Assembly (NCBI RefSeq): GCF_025567625.1
Contig: NZ_JAOQJC010000029.1
Span: 29,686-93,685, forward strand
DNA from: Paenibacillus sp. J5C2022
GTDB lineage: Bacteria > Bacillota > Bacilli > Paenibacillales > Paenibacillaceae
Direction of reading: 5' to 3'
DNA length: 64,000 bases
A model generated the notes under the pieces. It saw only the letters and a list, made by a program, of their open reading frames with translations. It made no database searches and was not told where the DNA came from. A program made the position numbers and the translations under genes. Below, piece by piece: positions 26,600 through 34,784 of the stretch (position 1 is its first letter; each line of letters opens with the position of its first letter).

Positions 26600-26688
26600 A
26601 CTATTGCCAGTTCGGAGCGTTGTATGCATCGGTTGTACCGTACAAGAATTTTTCATTACGCCTCTCAGCACCGCTTCTCAGTACCCAA

Positions 26689-26717
26689 TTGACAGTCGGC
26701 GGGGAAGGTGATAGTAT
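26689..26717 (+). promoter_or_regulatory. Possible SigA-type promoter for the alpha/beta hydrolase
   Basis: TTGACA (26689-26694) and TAGTAT (26712-26717) are 17 bp apart, about 80 bases before the start codon. The -10 is a moderate match. Confidence 0.45.
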
Positions 26718-26795
26718 AGTTTTAATTAAATCATAGTATACAGGTAGGAATTATTATATATAGATGACGCACGCATGCATGAGGAGGAATTCGGG

Positions 26796-27635
26796 ATGGA
26801 GAAGCAATTGGTGCTTCGGCACGACGAGCTTGAACTGGCAGCAACTTTACATTACCCTGCCGACAATGGAACGAATCATCAACAAGGGAAGGACTGCAAC
26901 AGAAAGCATGGGGCGATTATCATCTGCCACGGGTTCATCGGCAATCGGATTGGCATCGATCGCTTGTTCGTGAAGACGGCGCGCGCGCTGGCGGCAAGCG
27001 GCAGCTTCGTGATGCGGTTCGACTATGGAGGCTGCGGCGAGAGCTCAGGCGAATACGGAGCGCTCGGCTTCGATGCGATGGTGGATCAGACGCGCACCGT
27101 TATCGATTATATCTCGGCGATGGATTGCGTCGATCCGCAGCGTATCATTCTGCTGGGCCACAGCTTGGGCGGGGCCGTCTCCATTATGACAGCGGTGAAG
27201 GACAAGCGGGTGAAGCGGCTCGTCCTGTGGTCACCTGTCGGCTACCCCTTCAGCGATATTGTCCGCATCGTAGGGAGAGAGAGTTACGACGAGGCGATCA
27301 CGAAGGGGGGCGCCGATCATATGGGATACGTGCTGCAGCCCGCCTACTTCGATTCGCTCATGCAGCATCAGCCGTTCCAGTCGGCCCCGCGCTTCGGCGG
27401 AGATGTCCTGCTTGTCCACGGTACTAGCGATGAGCTCATCCCCGTCGACTACAGCTTCTTGTACCAGAAGGTATTCTGGACGAGAGCGGAAGGGGTGTGC
27501 GACAAGGAGATTCTGTTCCAGGCGAACCATACGTATTCCAGCAGGAAGCATCAGGAAGAGGCGATCACCGTTACGTCGCAATGGTTGGAGAAGCGCGACC
27601 GCCAGCAGCAGGAGTGGCATCACTGGTCGATCTAA
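26796..27635 (+). CDS. Alpha/beta hydrolase (serine esterase/peptidase S9-like)
   Basis: A cytoplasmic hydrolase of about 279 residues. An oxyanion-hole type HGFIGNRIGID follows AIIIC. The nucleophile elbow is LLGHSLGGAVSI, with the catalytic Ser in GHSLGG. A likely Asp (GTSDELIPVDYS) and His (QANHTYSSRKH) complete the triad. The fold resembles bacterial acyl-ester hydrolases that act on short lipids or feruloyl-type esters; the substrate is unknown. ATG 26796 is chosen because GAGGAGGAA lies 6-7 bases upstream; an in-frame ATG at 26775 would overlap that site. The stop codon shares two bases with the stop of the convergent gerC gene. Confidence 0.87.
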   Translation: MEKQLVLRHDELELAATLHYPADNGTNHQQGKDCNRKHGAIIICHGFIGNRIGIDRLFVKTARALAASGSFVMRFDYGGCGESSGEYGALGFDAMVDQTRTVIDYISAMDCVDPQRIILLGHSLGGAVSIMTAVKDKRVKRLVLWSPVGYPFSDIVRIVGRESYDEAITKGGADHMGYVLQPAYFDSLMQHQPFQSAPRFGGDVLLVHGTSDELIPVDYSFLYQKVFWTRAEGVCDKEILFQANHTYSSRKHQEEAITVTSQWLEKRDRQQQEWHHWSI

Positions 27636-28810
27636 TCTGTCAATCGCTTGTACTTTCCGTTATACGGGATGTCGATGTGAACAGTCAGCTTCTCGATGGA
27701 TTCCGGCGTGACGAGCAGGCGGTTCCCGTTATCCGTCAGCTGCTTCCACATCACGGGACTCTTCAGGCGAAGTGCCCGTCCCAATTGGAAGAGATCGACG
27801 CCATTGCGCACCCCCTCCAGATAGACCCTCTCAATCTGCTCGGCCACGGCCTTCTCGGCGATCGATATCATCTCCTCGTACGAGATCGGTTCATTGTATT
27901 CGTACATGGCGCCGATCAGCCCCACGGTTATATGGAAGCGGGCTTTGCCGTCCGTCAGTACGGGGCGAATGTCCACAGAGGGACGGCCTAAGCTCAAGTT
28001 GGCATAGACGATGCCGTTCTTCTCCACCGTAAGCGGTGCGCGATTCGTTTCCTTCTGCATCCATTGATAGCCCTCCAGCTTCTTCTTGCTAATAAATGTC
28101 TTGCTTCCGTCGTGGCTTTCGAAGTATGCCCCGTTCAACATCAGCTGGGGAGCCGGCTTCTTGGACATTCTCCACTGATCCTGGTTCAGGCTGATACTGG
28201 GCATATAGGAGGGCTGATCGGGTTCGTTATAGCGCGCGATAAATTTGAACATCTCGATTGGCGGCAGCGTCGAATTCTGCTTGTAGTTCGGCATCGGCTC
28301 ATGCAGGATCGACAAGAGCGACGTCATATTGAAGAAGGCTTCTGTAGATAAAATATCCAGCAGATCCGATTGCGTCGAATAAATCCAAGTGTTGTAGCGG
28401 ATTTCCGGGAATCGATTGACCATCTCGATCATTTCGAACCCTTTCGCCTTCAGCGCTCTCTCCGTGAACACAAGGGCGGAGATATGCCCCCAGGTGACGT
28501 AGATTTGCGATGTGTTGTATAGCTGGTCGGACGCCATATTGATCGTCTTGCCCTTGCCGCGCCCGACCCAGGTGGAAGGCTTCCCTTCCCGCCGTCCTCC
28601 CGACTCCGACTTCGCAATGCTGGTAAAGTCGAGAAATTGGGCGTACACGATAAACTCGCCGTCCTCGTAGTCAATGCCAAGCGCCTTCACATAGCTCTTG
28701 TTCTGCACATCGGAGGCGCTCCAGCAGCCCGTCAAGACGGTCATGCCGATGCACAGAGCCAGTGCCGTCGCTGCTATTCGGACAGCCGGCAAGGAATAGT
28801 GTGCACTCAT
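27632..28810 (-). CDS. Ger(x)C family germinant receptor lipoprotein (C subunit)
   Basis: The C subunit of a spore nutrient receptor, a lipoprotein of the inner spore membrane. The 392-residue product has a signal peptide ending MTVLTGCWSASDV, with the lipobox Cys near residue 28. The family opening YVKALGIDYEDGEFIVYAQF follows, with TWGHISALVFTERALK further in. It is the third gene of a gerB-gerA-gerC order on the minus strand. The ATG lies 3 bases after the gerA stop, with AGGGGAAG overlapping the end of gerA. The stop codon overlaps that of the convergent hydrolase. Confidence 0.93.
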   Translation of the reverse strand: MSAHYSLPAVRIAATALALCIGMTVLTGCWSASDVQNKSYVKALGIDYEDGEFIVYAQFLDFTSIAKSESGGRREGKPSTWVGRGKGKTINMASDQLYNTSQIYVTWGHISALVFTERALKAKGFEMIEMVNRFPEIRYNTWIYSTQSDLLDILSTEAFFNMTSLLSILHEPMPNYKQNSTLPPIEMFKFIARYNEPDQPSYMPSISLNQDQWRMSKKPAPQLMLNGAYFESHDGSKTFISKKKLEGYQWMQKETNRAPLTVEKNGIVYANLSLGRPSVDIRPVLTDGKARFHITVGLIGAMYEYNEPISYEEMISIAEKAVAEQIERVYLEGVRNGVDLFQLGRALRLKSPVMWKQLTDNGNRLLVTPESIEKLTVHIDIPYNGKYKRLTD

Positions 28811-28813
28811 GCT

Positions 28814-30301
28814 TCATCTTCCCCTCTTGTCAGGCTTACGCGTGTGCAAGTAATCCGGCCGGCGCTTCATCCACTTCTGAGGCAGCTTGAACAGGCTTCT
28901 GAGCAGATCCTTCAGTTGCAGAGGCGCAGCCGGCGCGAGATAAGGCACGCCGAAAGATTCGAAAGAAGTAAGGTAGATGACAAGCAGAATGATGGACAGA
29001 ATGAACCCGTACATGCCCAATATCGCCGAGAGCAGGAAGGAGACGAAGCGAAGCAGGATTGTCGTGCTCGTCAGCGACTGGTTGACCAAGGTGGCGCCAG
29101 CGACGACGGTAATGGCGGTGACGACGATCATCAGCGGCGATACCATGCCTGCTCGTATGGCTGCATCGCCGATAATCAGGCCGCCCACGACCGTCAAGGT
29201 CTGTCCGATGGAAGTTGGCAAGCGGACTCCGGCCTCGCGGAACAGCTCCATAAGCGACATAATGAAGAACATCTCCAGTGCAGACTCCATTGGCAATCCG
29301 ACACGTCCCATGGATATAGTAGCCAGCAGGCTGAACGGGATTTGATCGGAGTGGAAGGTGGTGAAGGCAATGAAGAAGCCCGGCAGGAAGATGGTCAGGA
29401 ACAGGCCGGCATAGCGAAGCAGCCTTCCCAGATTGGTGGACAGAAACGGGAAGTAAGCGTCCTCCGGCGATTTCAGCAGCAGGAACAGGTTGGTCGGCGC
29501 GATAATCGCTGTCGGATTGCCATCCAAGAGCACGATGAACCGGCCATTGAGCAGACAGTCGGCAGCGAAGTCGGGCCTGCCCGTATAATCGGTCTGCGGG
29601 AACAAGGTGAATCCCCCCGGAGCAAGACTGTTCTCCAAATTGCCCGTCGTCAGAATTTTTTCCTCCCGTATGGTAGAGAGCTGTCCGCGGACTCGGTTGA
29701 TCGTGTCCTCGTTCGCAATGTCGCTAACGTAGAGCAAGGCGCACTTCGTCATCGTGCGCGTACCCAGTTGAAAGTACTCGCAAGCGAGCGTCGGCGTGCG
29801 CAGATGGGAACGAACAAGCGCCACATTGTATGACAAGTGCTCCACGAATGCATCCTTCGGTCCGCGAATCGCAACTTCCGTGGAAGATTCTTCCGGCACG
29901 CGTGACAGCTGCTTCGACACATCGATGCTCCACATCGTCTGCAGGTTCGGAAGGATGAACAGGAGCGTACCATCGAACAAATGGGCGGCGACAACATGCC
30001 GGTTCACCTCGCCTTTCGTGGCATCCATCATTTTCCACTGCAGATCGGCTTCCTTCATAATAGTATCCTTGTCCAGAAAGCCTGTCTTCTCATACAGCTT
30101 CCTGATCGCAGGCATAACGATATCGTTGATGGTCGTCGTCTCCGCCATTCCCGTGCTGTACGCGAACAATGCAGGCACCGGATCGGGAAGCGTGCCGAAG
30201 TGCTGGCAGTAGATGCATACGTCGTGGCTATCGCGGAACCAGCGGCGCAGTACGTGCTCGTCGATCGGAACGATCCCTTCATTGTCATCTGTATGACTCA
30301 T
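28814..30301 (-). CDS. GerA family spore germination receptor, A subunit
   Basis: The A subunit of a nutrient germinant receptor, 495 residues. The N-terminal soluble domain (about 1-260) contains CIYCQHFGTLPDP and the segment CALLYVSDIANEDTINRVR, typical of GerAA/GerKA. The C-terminal half has about five membrane helices with the family stretch FLLLKSPEDAYFPFLSTNLG and SMGRVGLPMESALEMFFIMS. In spores these proteins sit with the B and C subunits in the inner membrane and trigger germination when a small nutrient binds. The ligand cannot be read from the sequence. A relatively short N-terminal region before the first conserved motif is normal for the family. Confidence 0.94.
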   Translation of the reverse strand: MSHTDDNEGIVPIDEHVLRRWFRDSHDVCIYCQHFGTLPDPVPALFAYSTGMAETTTINDIVMPAIRKLYEKTGFLDKDTIMKEADLQWKMMDATKGEVNRHVVAAHLFDGTLLFILPNLQTMWSIDVSKQLSRVPEESSTEVAIRGPKDAFVEHLSYNVALVRSHLRTPTLACEYFQLGTRTMTKCALLYVSDIANEDTINRVRGQLSTIREEKILTTGNLENSLAPGGFTLFPQTDYTGRPDFAADCLLNGRFIVLLDGNPTAIIAPTNLFLLLKSPEDAYFPFLSTNLGRLLRYAGLFLTIFLPGFFIAFTTFHSDQIPFSLLATISMGRVGLPMESALEMFFIMSLMELFREAGVRLPTSIGQTLTVVGGLIIGDAAIRAGMVSPLMIVVTAITVVAGATLVNQSLTSTTILLRFVSFLLSAILGMYGFILSIILLVIYLTSFESFGVPYLAPAAPLQLKDLLRSLFKLPQKWMKRRPDYLHTRKPDKRGR

Positions 30302-30339
30302 GATTCCGCTCCCCCTTTCCTTGCTTTCAACTTGCTTCC

Positions 30340-31449
30340 CTAGATCGCTAATATTAGGAAGGCAACTAACAGGCTTGTGAAAATAAACATGCCCGGAAGA
30401 TGGATATTCTGCAAGTACATGATCGCTTGATCATCCCGCAGCTTCGAAAATTTCGCTCCGCAGATCATCGCCACGCTCGCAATCGACAACGCGATGAGAC
30501 GTCGGCTCGGCCTGCGAATGTCCGCCATGTCCACGATCAAGTACAAGGAGATGGCTATTCGGGCGAAGGAACCGCACAGCCATTGGTAGATGGACAGGAA
30601 ATCGACATGCTGCAGGAAGATGCCGAGACTTAGTATTTTCCACTGCTCAAAGGCGGTATGCCGCTGCTTGGCCGCTTCCTGTGGACCGAATTCCGTGATC
30701 GCTCCAATCGTCGGCCCCATCGTCATGCCGACCAGGAACAGGCCCAGCAGGATCAGTTGCCACCACTTCATCCTCTGCCGCAATTCATGCTGGTAGAGCA
30801 GCAGAATCCACACCTCCATCAGTCCGGCGAGTACATAGACGACGCCTCTGAAGACGGGCGACCAGCCATGCTCCAGCACGGGAAGCAGCAAGCTGTAGTC
30901 TTTATAGCGCGTATTGGCACCCATGATGAAATACCCCAGCAGAATGACGAATGGCACCAGAATGCTCGACGTCATGGCAATGGTGCGAATGCCCTTGTAG
31001 GCGGCCAGCATTGCCAGCGCTACCGCACTGACTATGACCACGATCATTGGCGTCTGCTGCATATAAGTCGTCACGGTCCATAACGAGGTGTCTCTTAGCG
31101 TGTAAGTGCCGGAGAAGAAGAGGATGACGATCGACAGGAGGCGCAGCAGCCAGGCCGGTATAATGCCGTATTCCCTCTGCAGCCAGTCCGGCAGCCGCTG
31201 CCCGTGAAGCCCCTTCATAACGATATGCAGCAGCAGCAGCCAGACCAAAAACAATGGAGCGGCTACGATCACCGTCAGCCATGAATCGCGGAGCGACACG
31301 TCCAATATAATCGGGATTGCCATGACATGGCAGACCAGGCCCGAGCTTAGCAGAAGGATGGAGAAGGATAGCCATATGCTGAGGTTGCCGCTCCCTTTGC
31401 TCACAATTTTCCGCCTCGTTTCCATGGGAGATAGCTTTAAGTTATGCAT
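30340..31449 (-). CDS. GerAB/GerKB family germination permease-like protein, B subunit
   Basis: The B subunit of the receptor: 369 residues with about ten predicted membrane helices, related to amino-acid permeases of the APC superfamily and thought to bind the germinant. Recognisable parts include LVCHVMAIPIILDVSLRDSW near the N-terminus and GRQ/EFG-type loops near the middle (GAITEFGPQEAAKQ). It is the first gene of the operon (gerB-gerA-gerC order, unlike the gerAA-AB-AC order of B. subtilis). The start is uncertain: ATG 31449 has no clear ribosome site, and ATG 31425 (METRRK) is an alternative. The 5' side abuts a repeat array, so its promoter is not obvious. Confidence 0.9.
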   Translation of the reverse strand: MHNLKLSPMETRRKIVSKGSGNLSIWLSFSILLLSSGLVCHVMAIPIILDVSLRDSWLTVIVAAPLFLVWLLLLHIVMKGLHGQRLPDWLQREYGIIPAWLLRLLSIVILFFSGTYTLRDTSLWTVTTYMQQTPMIVVIVSAVALAMLAAYKGIRTIAMTSSILVPFVILLGYFIMGANTRYKDYSLLLPVLEHGWSPVFRGVVYVLAGLMEVWILLLYQHELRQRMKWWQLILLGLFLVGMTMGPTIGAITEFGPQEAAKQRHTAFEQWKILSLGIFLQHVDFLSIYQWLCGSFARIAISLYLIVDMADIRRPSRRLIALSIASVAMICGAKFSKLRDDQAIMYLQNIHLPGMFIFTSLLVAFLILAI

Positions 31450-31505
31450 TTATTGGATTTTTAATCGCTTGATCAACGGCACACTTTCGGAATGCTCGAC
31501 ATCAT

Positions 31506-31966
31506 GCGCCGCAAAGGGGCGTGCGATCCGAGCTAGTGTAGGATTCATACACTGGAGCGCCGAAATGGGGAGTGCGAGCTGAAATAGTGTAGGATTCATA
31601 CACTGTAGCGCCGCAAAGGGGCGTGCGAGCCGAGCTAGTGTAGGATTCATACACTGGAGCGCCGAAATGGGGAGTGCGAGCTGAAATAGTGTAGGATTCA
31701 TACACTGGAGTGCCGCAAAGGGGCGTGCGATCCGAGCTAGTGTAGGATTCATACACTGGAGCGCCGAAATGGGGAGTGCGAGCTGAAATAGTGTAGGATT
31801 CATACACTGTAGCGCCGCAAAGGGGCGTGCGATCCGAGCTAGTGTAGGATTCATACACTGGAGCGCCGAAATGGGGAGTGCGAGCTGAAATAGTGTAGGA
31901 TTCATACACTGGAGTGCCGCAAAGGAGCGTGTGAGCCGAGCTAGTGTATGAATCCTACACAATAGT
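31506..31966. repeat. 51-bp tandem array, one palindrome per unit
   Basis: AGTGTAGGATTCATACACT occurs at 31535, 31586, 31637, 31688, 31739, 31790, 31841 and 31892, exactly 51 bp apart. A ninth copy at 31943 is present in reverse orientation (AGTGTATGAATCCTACAC). Each has the inverted arms AGTGTA/TACACT around a 7-base loop. Spacer sequences alternate between two types (GCCGCAAAGGGGCGTGCG and GCCGAAATGGGGAGTGCG), so the higher-order period is 102 bp. Since 51 is a multiple of three, minus-strand frames stay open and give spurious 17-residue-repeat proteins; these are not genes. It lies between the divergent gerB and yerB-like genes. Confidence 0.95.
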
Positions 31967-31969
31967 TTA

Positions 31970-32240
31970 TGTGACCTCGGCTGGAGTATGAAAAATAGGC
32001 GAATGGCGGTCTGTAGGCGATGTGGCATTGGTTGGAGCGCGGAAAGTGGCTAGTTTAGGAGTTGCATGGTATGTGATCTCGGTTGAAGTATGGAAAGTGG
32101 GCGAATGGCGGTTTGTAGGCGATGTGGCATTGGTTGGAGCGCGGAAAGTGGCTAGTTTAGGAGTTGCAAGGGATGTGATCTCGGTTGGAGTATGAAAAGT
32201 GGGCGAATGGCGGTTTGTAGGCGATGTGGCATTGCAATTA
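31970..32240. repeat. 102-bp tandem array next to the 51-bp array
   Basis: GTAGGCGATGTGGCATTG recurs at 32013, 32115 and 32217, exactly 102 bp apart. Each unit carries GGAGCGCGGAAAGTGGCTAG, GATGTGATCTCGGTTGGAGT and GGGCGAATGGCGG in order. The period equals two units of the neighbouring 51-bp array, and GGAGCGC.GAAA is shared, so the two may be diverged relatives. From 32241 to 32359 there is a possible -10 (TATAAT 32271-32276) for the following gene. Confidence 0.9.
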
Positions 32241-32359
32241 AGAAATAAGTGTGAAGGGCATCGGCGTTTTTATAATTTGGTCAAGACATCCCTGTCGATC
32301 TATGTTTAAATAGTAGAGAGATTAAGAGATTGATGAAACTGGAAAAAGGCGGGGGATTC

Positions 32360-33478
32360 ATGAAGGGGAAAGCACGTATTTCGTTAACTTTGCTGCTGAC
32401 GGTCATTCTGGTATTCTTGTCGGCATGCGGCAGCGGATCGGACGGCGGGAAGAGCGATCCGGTCATCAAGGAGACGATGGAGCCGACTGCAACCGTCGAT
32501 CCTACAGCGGAGCCGACTCCTACGCCTCTGCCTTATGCAGCGCCCCTGACGGGGATTGGAATTGAGAAGGAAGCAAGCGCAAGGCCCATGGCCGTGCTGA
32601 TCAACAATCTGGCGCCTGCACGGCCGCAATCCGGCCTGACGGAAGCCGATGTCATATGGGAAGTGCTGGCGGAAGGCGGCATCACCCGACTAGTCGCCAT
32701 CTTCCAGAGTACAGAGAAGCAGGACTTCACAATCGGCCCGATCCGCAGCAACCGGCCTTATCTGATCGAGATCGCGGAGAGCTACGGCTCCGTCATCGCC
32801 CATGCCGGCGGAAGCCCGGAAGCATATGGCATACTGCAAAACCAGCGCAAGCCTTATCTTGATGAAATTACAAATGCAGGCACTTACTTCTGGAGAAGCA
32901 AGGACCGGAAGGCGCCTCACAATCTGTATTCCAATCTGGAGCAACTGCGTACGGGAGCGGACAAGAAGGGATACTCCTCAGAAGTGGAGTTGAAGAAATA
33001 TATCTATCTTCCGGAAGGAGCAATGAACGAGGCGGACGCTTCCACAGTAGAGGATGCGAAGGAGATCAGCATCAAATTTCTGCTGAAGAGCTACAAGGTC
33101 GGCTACAAGTACGACGAATCCACGAACGTATACATAAGATCCATAAATGACAAGCCGCATATCGATATGAACAACGACGAGCAGCTGTCCGCGACGAACC
33201 TTATCGTCTTCCAGACGGGGCACAAGACGCTGGACGATGTAGGCAGGCTCGCGATTGACTTGAAATCCGGTGGAGACGCGCTTCTGTTCCAGAAGGGCAA
33301 GGTGATGGAGGCGGAATGGGTGCGGGCGGCCGACGGCATGATCCGCTTCCATAAGGACGGGAAGGAACTGGCGCTCATGCCGGGCAAGACGTACATTCAT
33401 GTCGTGCCGAATACGTCGGCGCTCCGTGACTATGCGACATGGGAGAGCGCAAGCTCCGCCGGGACTGCGGCCGAATGA
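32360..33478 (+). CDS. yerB: DUF3048-domain lipoprotein, YerB-like
   Basis: A 372-residue putative lipoprotein of unknown function. The signal peptide ends in VFLSACGSGSDG with the lipobox Cys near residue 22. A Thr/Pro linker (TATVDPTAEPTPTPLP) follows, then the DUF3048 region: ARPMAVLINNLAPARPQSGL, ADVIWEVLAEGGITRLVAIF and GPIRSNRPYLIEIAESYG. ATG 32360 has GGCGGGGG upstream; an in-frame ATG at 32330 is weaker. In B. subtilis, as I recall, yerB lies next to yerC and downstream of the pur operon, so this gene marks the return to conserved chromosome backbone. Confidence 0.88.
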   Translation: MKGKARISLTLLLTVILVFLSACGSGSDGGKSDPVIKETMEPTATVDPTAEPTPTPLPYAAPLTGIGIEKEASARPMAVLINNLAPARPQSGLTEADVIWEVLAEGGITRLVAIFQSTEKQDFTIGPIRSNRPYLIEIAESYGSVIAHAGGSPEAYGILQNQRKPYLDEITNAGTYFWRSKDRKAPHNLYSNLEQLRTGADKKGYSSEVELKKYIYLPEGAMNEADASTVEDAKEISIKFLLKSYKVGYKYDESTNVYIRSINDKPHIDMNNDEQLSATNLIVFQTGHKTLDDVGRLAIDLKSGGDALLFQKGKVMEAEWVRAADGMIRFHKDGKELALMPGKTYIHVVPNTSALRDYATWESASSAGTAAE

Positions 33479-33496
33479 GAAGAAGGACAGCTTGAT

Positions 33497-33532
33497 AGGC
33501 CATGAAGCGCTAGATGTCAGCTTCATGGCCTT
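33497..33532. terminator. Bidirectional terminator-like hairpin
   Basis: AGGCCATGAAGC pairs with GCTTCATGGCCT around a 12-base loop. It lies between the convergent yerB-like gene and the basic-tail gene, with only short T/A runs on each side. Confidence 0.7.
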
Positions 33533-33560
33533 CCCGCTGTCCTGTTCGTCATGCCCTCGA

Positions 33561-34259
33561 TTATTTTCGCCGGCTGCCGCTTCGTCTTCTGCGCCGCTGC
33601 GCGGTGCCGCTCTTCTTGCGTGTGCTGCCGCTCCTTCTTCGGCGGCGACGCTTCGCTCCAGAGCCGGAATTGTTCTCGTCGTCTTGCGAGATGGACTTCT
33701 TGCCGAAGGAGCCGAACAGCACCTTCACCATGGGAGCCATCTGGGATACGCCGGTGACGACCTTCTGCATCTTCGTTACCGTGGACAGGATACCGTCCAG
33801 TCCTCCCATCCGGTCGACGAAGCCTTTAATCTCGCTCAAGTTGGCCATCTTGGTCAAGTTGGCCAGCGAGAATCCGCCGGATGAAGATGGGGGTCTGGGA
33901 GGCGTCTCTGCAAGCTGGGAGGACGATTGCGGGACGACGGCCGGGAGCAGATGAGGCTCGCTCGTATTTTGCGATGAGATATGGGCTTGCGGAGGTGCGC
34001 TTCTGGCGTGATTGCCGTAATTGCCGTTGCCCCAGGCATGAGGCGGGTACGATGTGCCCTGAACGTGATGTCCTTGATGATAGTATGATGAAGGAACGAA
34101 CTGATATTGCTCCATAAGCTGATGATAGTCGTGGCTTGGTTGATTGTACGGTGGCTGCCGGAGCGCGCTGCCGTGTCCAGGCTGTGCTTCCTGCGGACGC
34201 GCTGCTCGGCTTTGCCTGTGCTGCCGATTGCCGCCACCAGGGTAAAGCTGTTGATTCAA
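33561..34259 (-). CDS. VrrA/YqfQ-like protein with Arg-rich C-terminal tail
   Basis: A predicted protein of about 232 residues. The N-terminal half is rich in Gln, His, Tyr, Pro and Ser (MEQYQFVPSSYYHQGHHVQG). A short ordered segment follows: FSLANLTKMANLSEIKGFVD and GLDGILSTVTKMQKVVTGVS, ending MAPMVKVLFGSF. This resembles the VrrA/YqfQ family, whose members are small proteins of unknown function. The last 30 residues are extremely basic, with runs KRRRRRRSGS and QRRRRRSGSRRK, suggesting nucleic-acid or spore-surface binding. TTG 34259 is preferred as start (AAAAGGG 11 bases upstream); GTG 34268 is possible. Family identity is tentative. Confidence 0.6.
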   Translation of the reverse strand: MNQQLYPGGGNRQHRQSRAARPQEAQPGHGSALRQPPYNQPSHDYHQLMEQYQFVPSSYYHQGHHVQGTSYPPHAWGNGNYGNHARSAPPQAHISSQNTSEPHLLPAVVPQSSSQLAETPPRPPSSSGGFSLANLTKMANLSEIKGFVDRMGGLDGILSTVTKMQKVVTGVSQMAPMVKVLFGSFGKKSISQDDENNSGSGAKRRRRRRSGSTRKKSGTAQRRRRRSGSRRK

Positions 34260-34480
34260 TGGGATCACAACCCTTTTTAATATCAGTCTATGGCATAGGC
34301 TAACGTGGTGATTGGACGAATGTCCCGGGTTTTCATACTTTTCTGGTTGAATGCCCTGAGGGCGGGAAGCAACATTTGTCATTTCGCTTGACTTCTTCGA
34401 TACGTGAACACGGTAAAGTTTGAAATAAAGGTACGGAAGGGATAAAATAAGATGAATAGCAATAATGGGAGTGGTAATGC

Positions 34481-34771
34481 ATGCAGCTGAAGAAGCTCAA
34501 TGATAAAGCGATAGACCAATTGTTCGAGGCCATATTGACGCTCAAGTCCGTGGAGGAGTGCTATGTATTCTTCGACGATCTGTGCACAGTCAATGAAATA
34601 CAATCCTTGTCGCAACGACTGGAGGTAGCGCGCATGCTGGGGAAAGGAAGCACGTACAACCAGATCGAGGCGGAGACGGGTGCAAGCACCGCTACCATCT
34701 CCAGAGTGAAGAGATGCCTGAACTACGGCAACGACGGATACAAAATGACACTGGATCGACTCGGTAGATAG
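34481..34771 (+). CDS. yerC: YerC/YecD family TrpR-related regulator
   Basis: A 96-residue all-helical DNA-binding protein of the TrpR superfamily. The conserved EIQSLSQRLEVARMLGKGST is followed by the helix-turn-helix YNQIEAETGASTATISRVKR. Length and sequence match the YerC/YecD group, which is almost universal in Bacillota; its target is not well established as far as I know. The ATG has GGGAGTGG upstream. It runs 13 bases ahead of the CbiX-like gene and continues the conserved yerB-yerC neighbourhood. Confidence 0.93.
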   Translation: MQLKKLNDKAIDQLFEAILTLKSVEECYVFFDDLCTVNEIQSLSQRLEVARMLGKGSTYNQIEAETGASTATISRVKRCLNYGNDGYKMTLDRLGR

Positions 34772-34784
34772 GAGTGCGCAAGCC

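Noticed and set aside
28637..29833. 398-codon plus-strand frame across gerC/gerA
   Set aside because: Antisense shadow of clear Ger genes; composition typical of spurious high-GC frames.
31506..31966. CRISPR array
   Set aside because: The conserved part is a 19-mer palindrome, spacers are of only two alternating types, and no cas genes are present.
31450..32028. 192- and 135-codon minus-strand frames with 17-residue repeats
   Set aside because: They are translations of the 51-bp tandem array; the repeat length is a multiple of three and there is no ribosome site.
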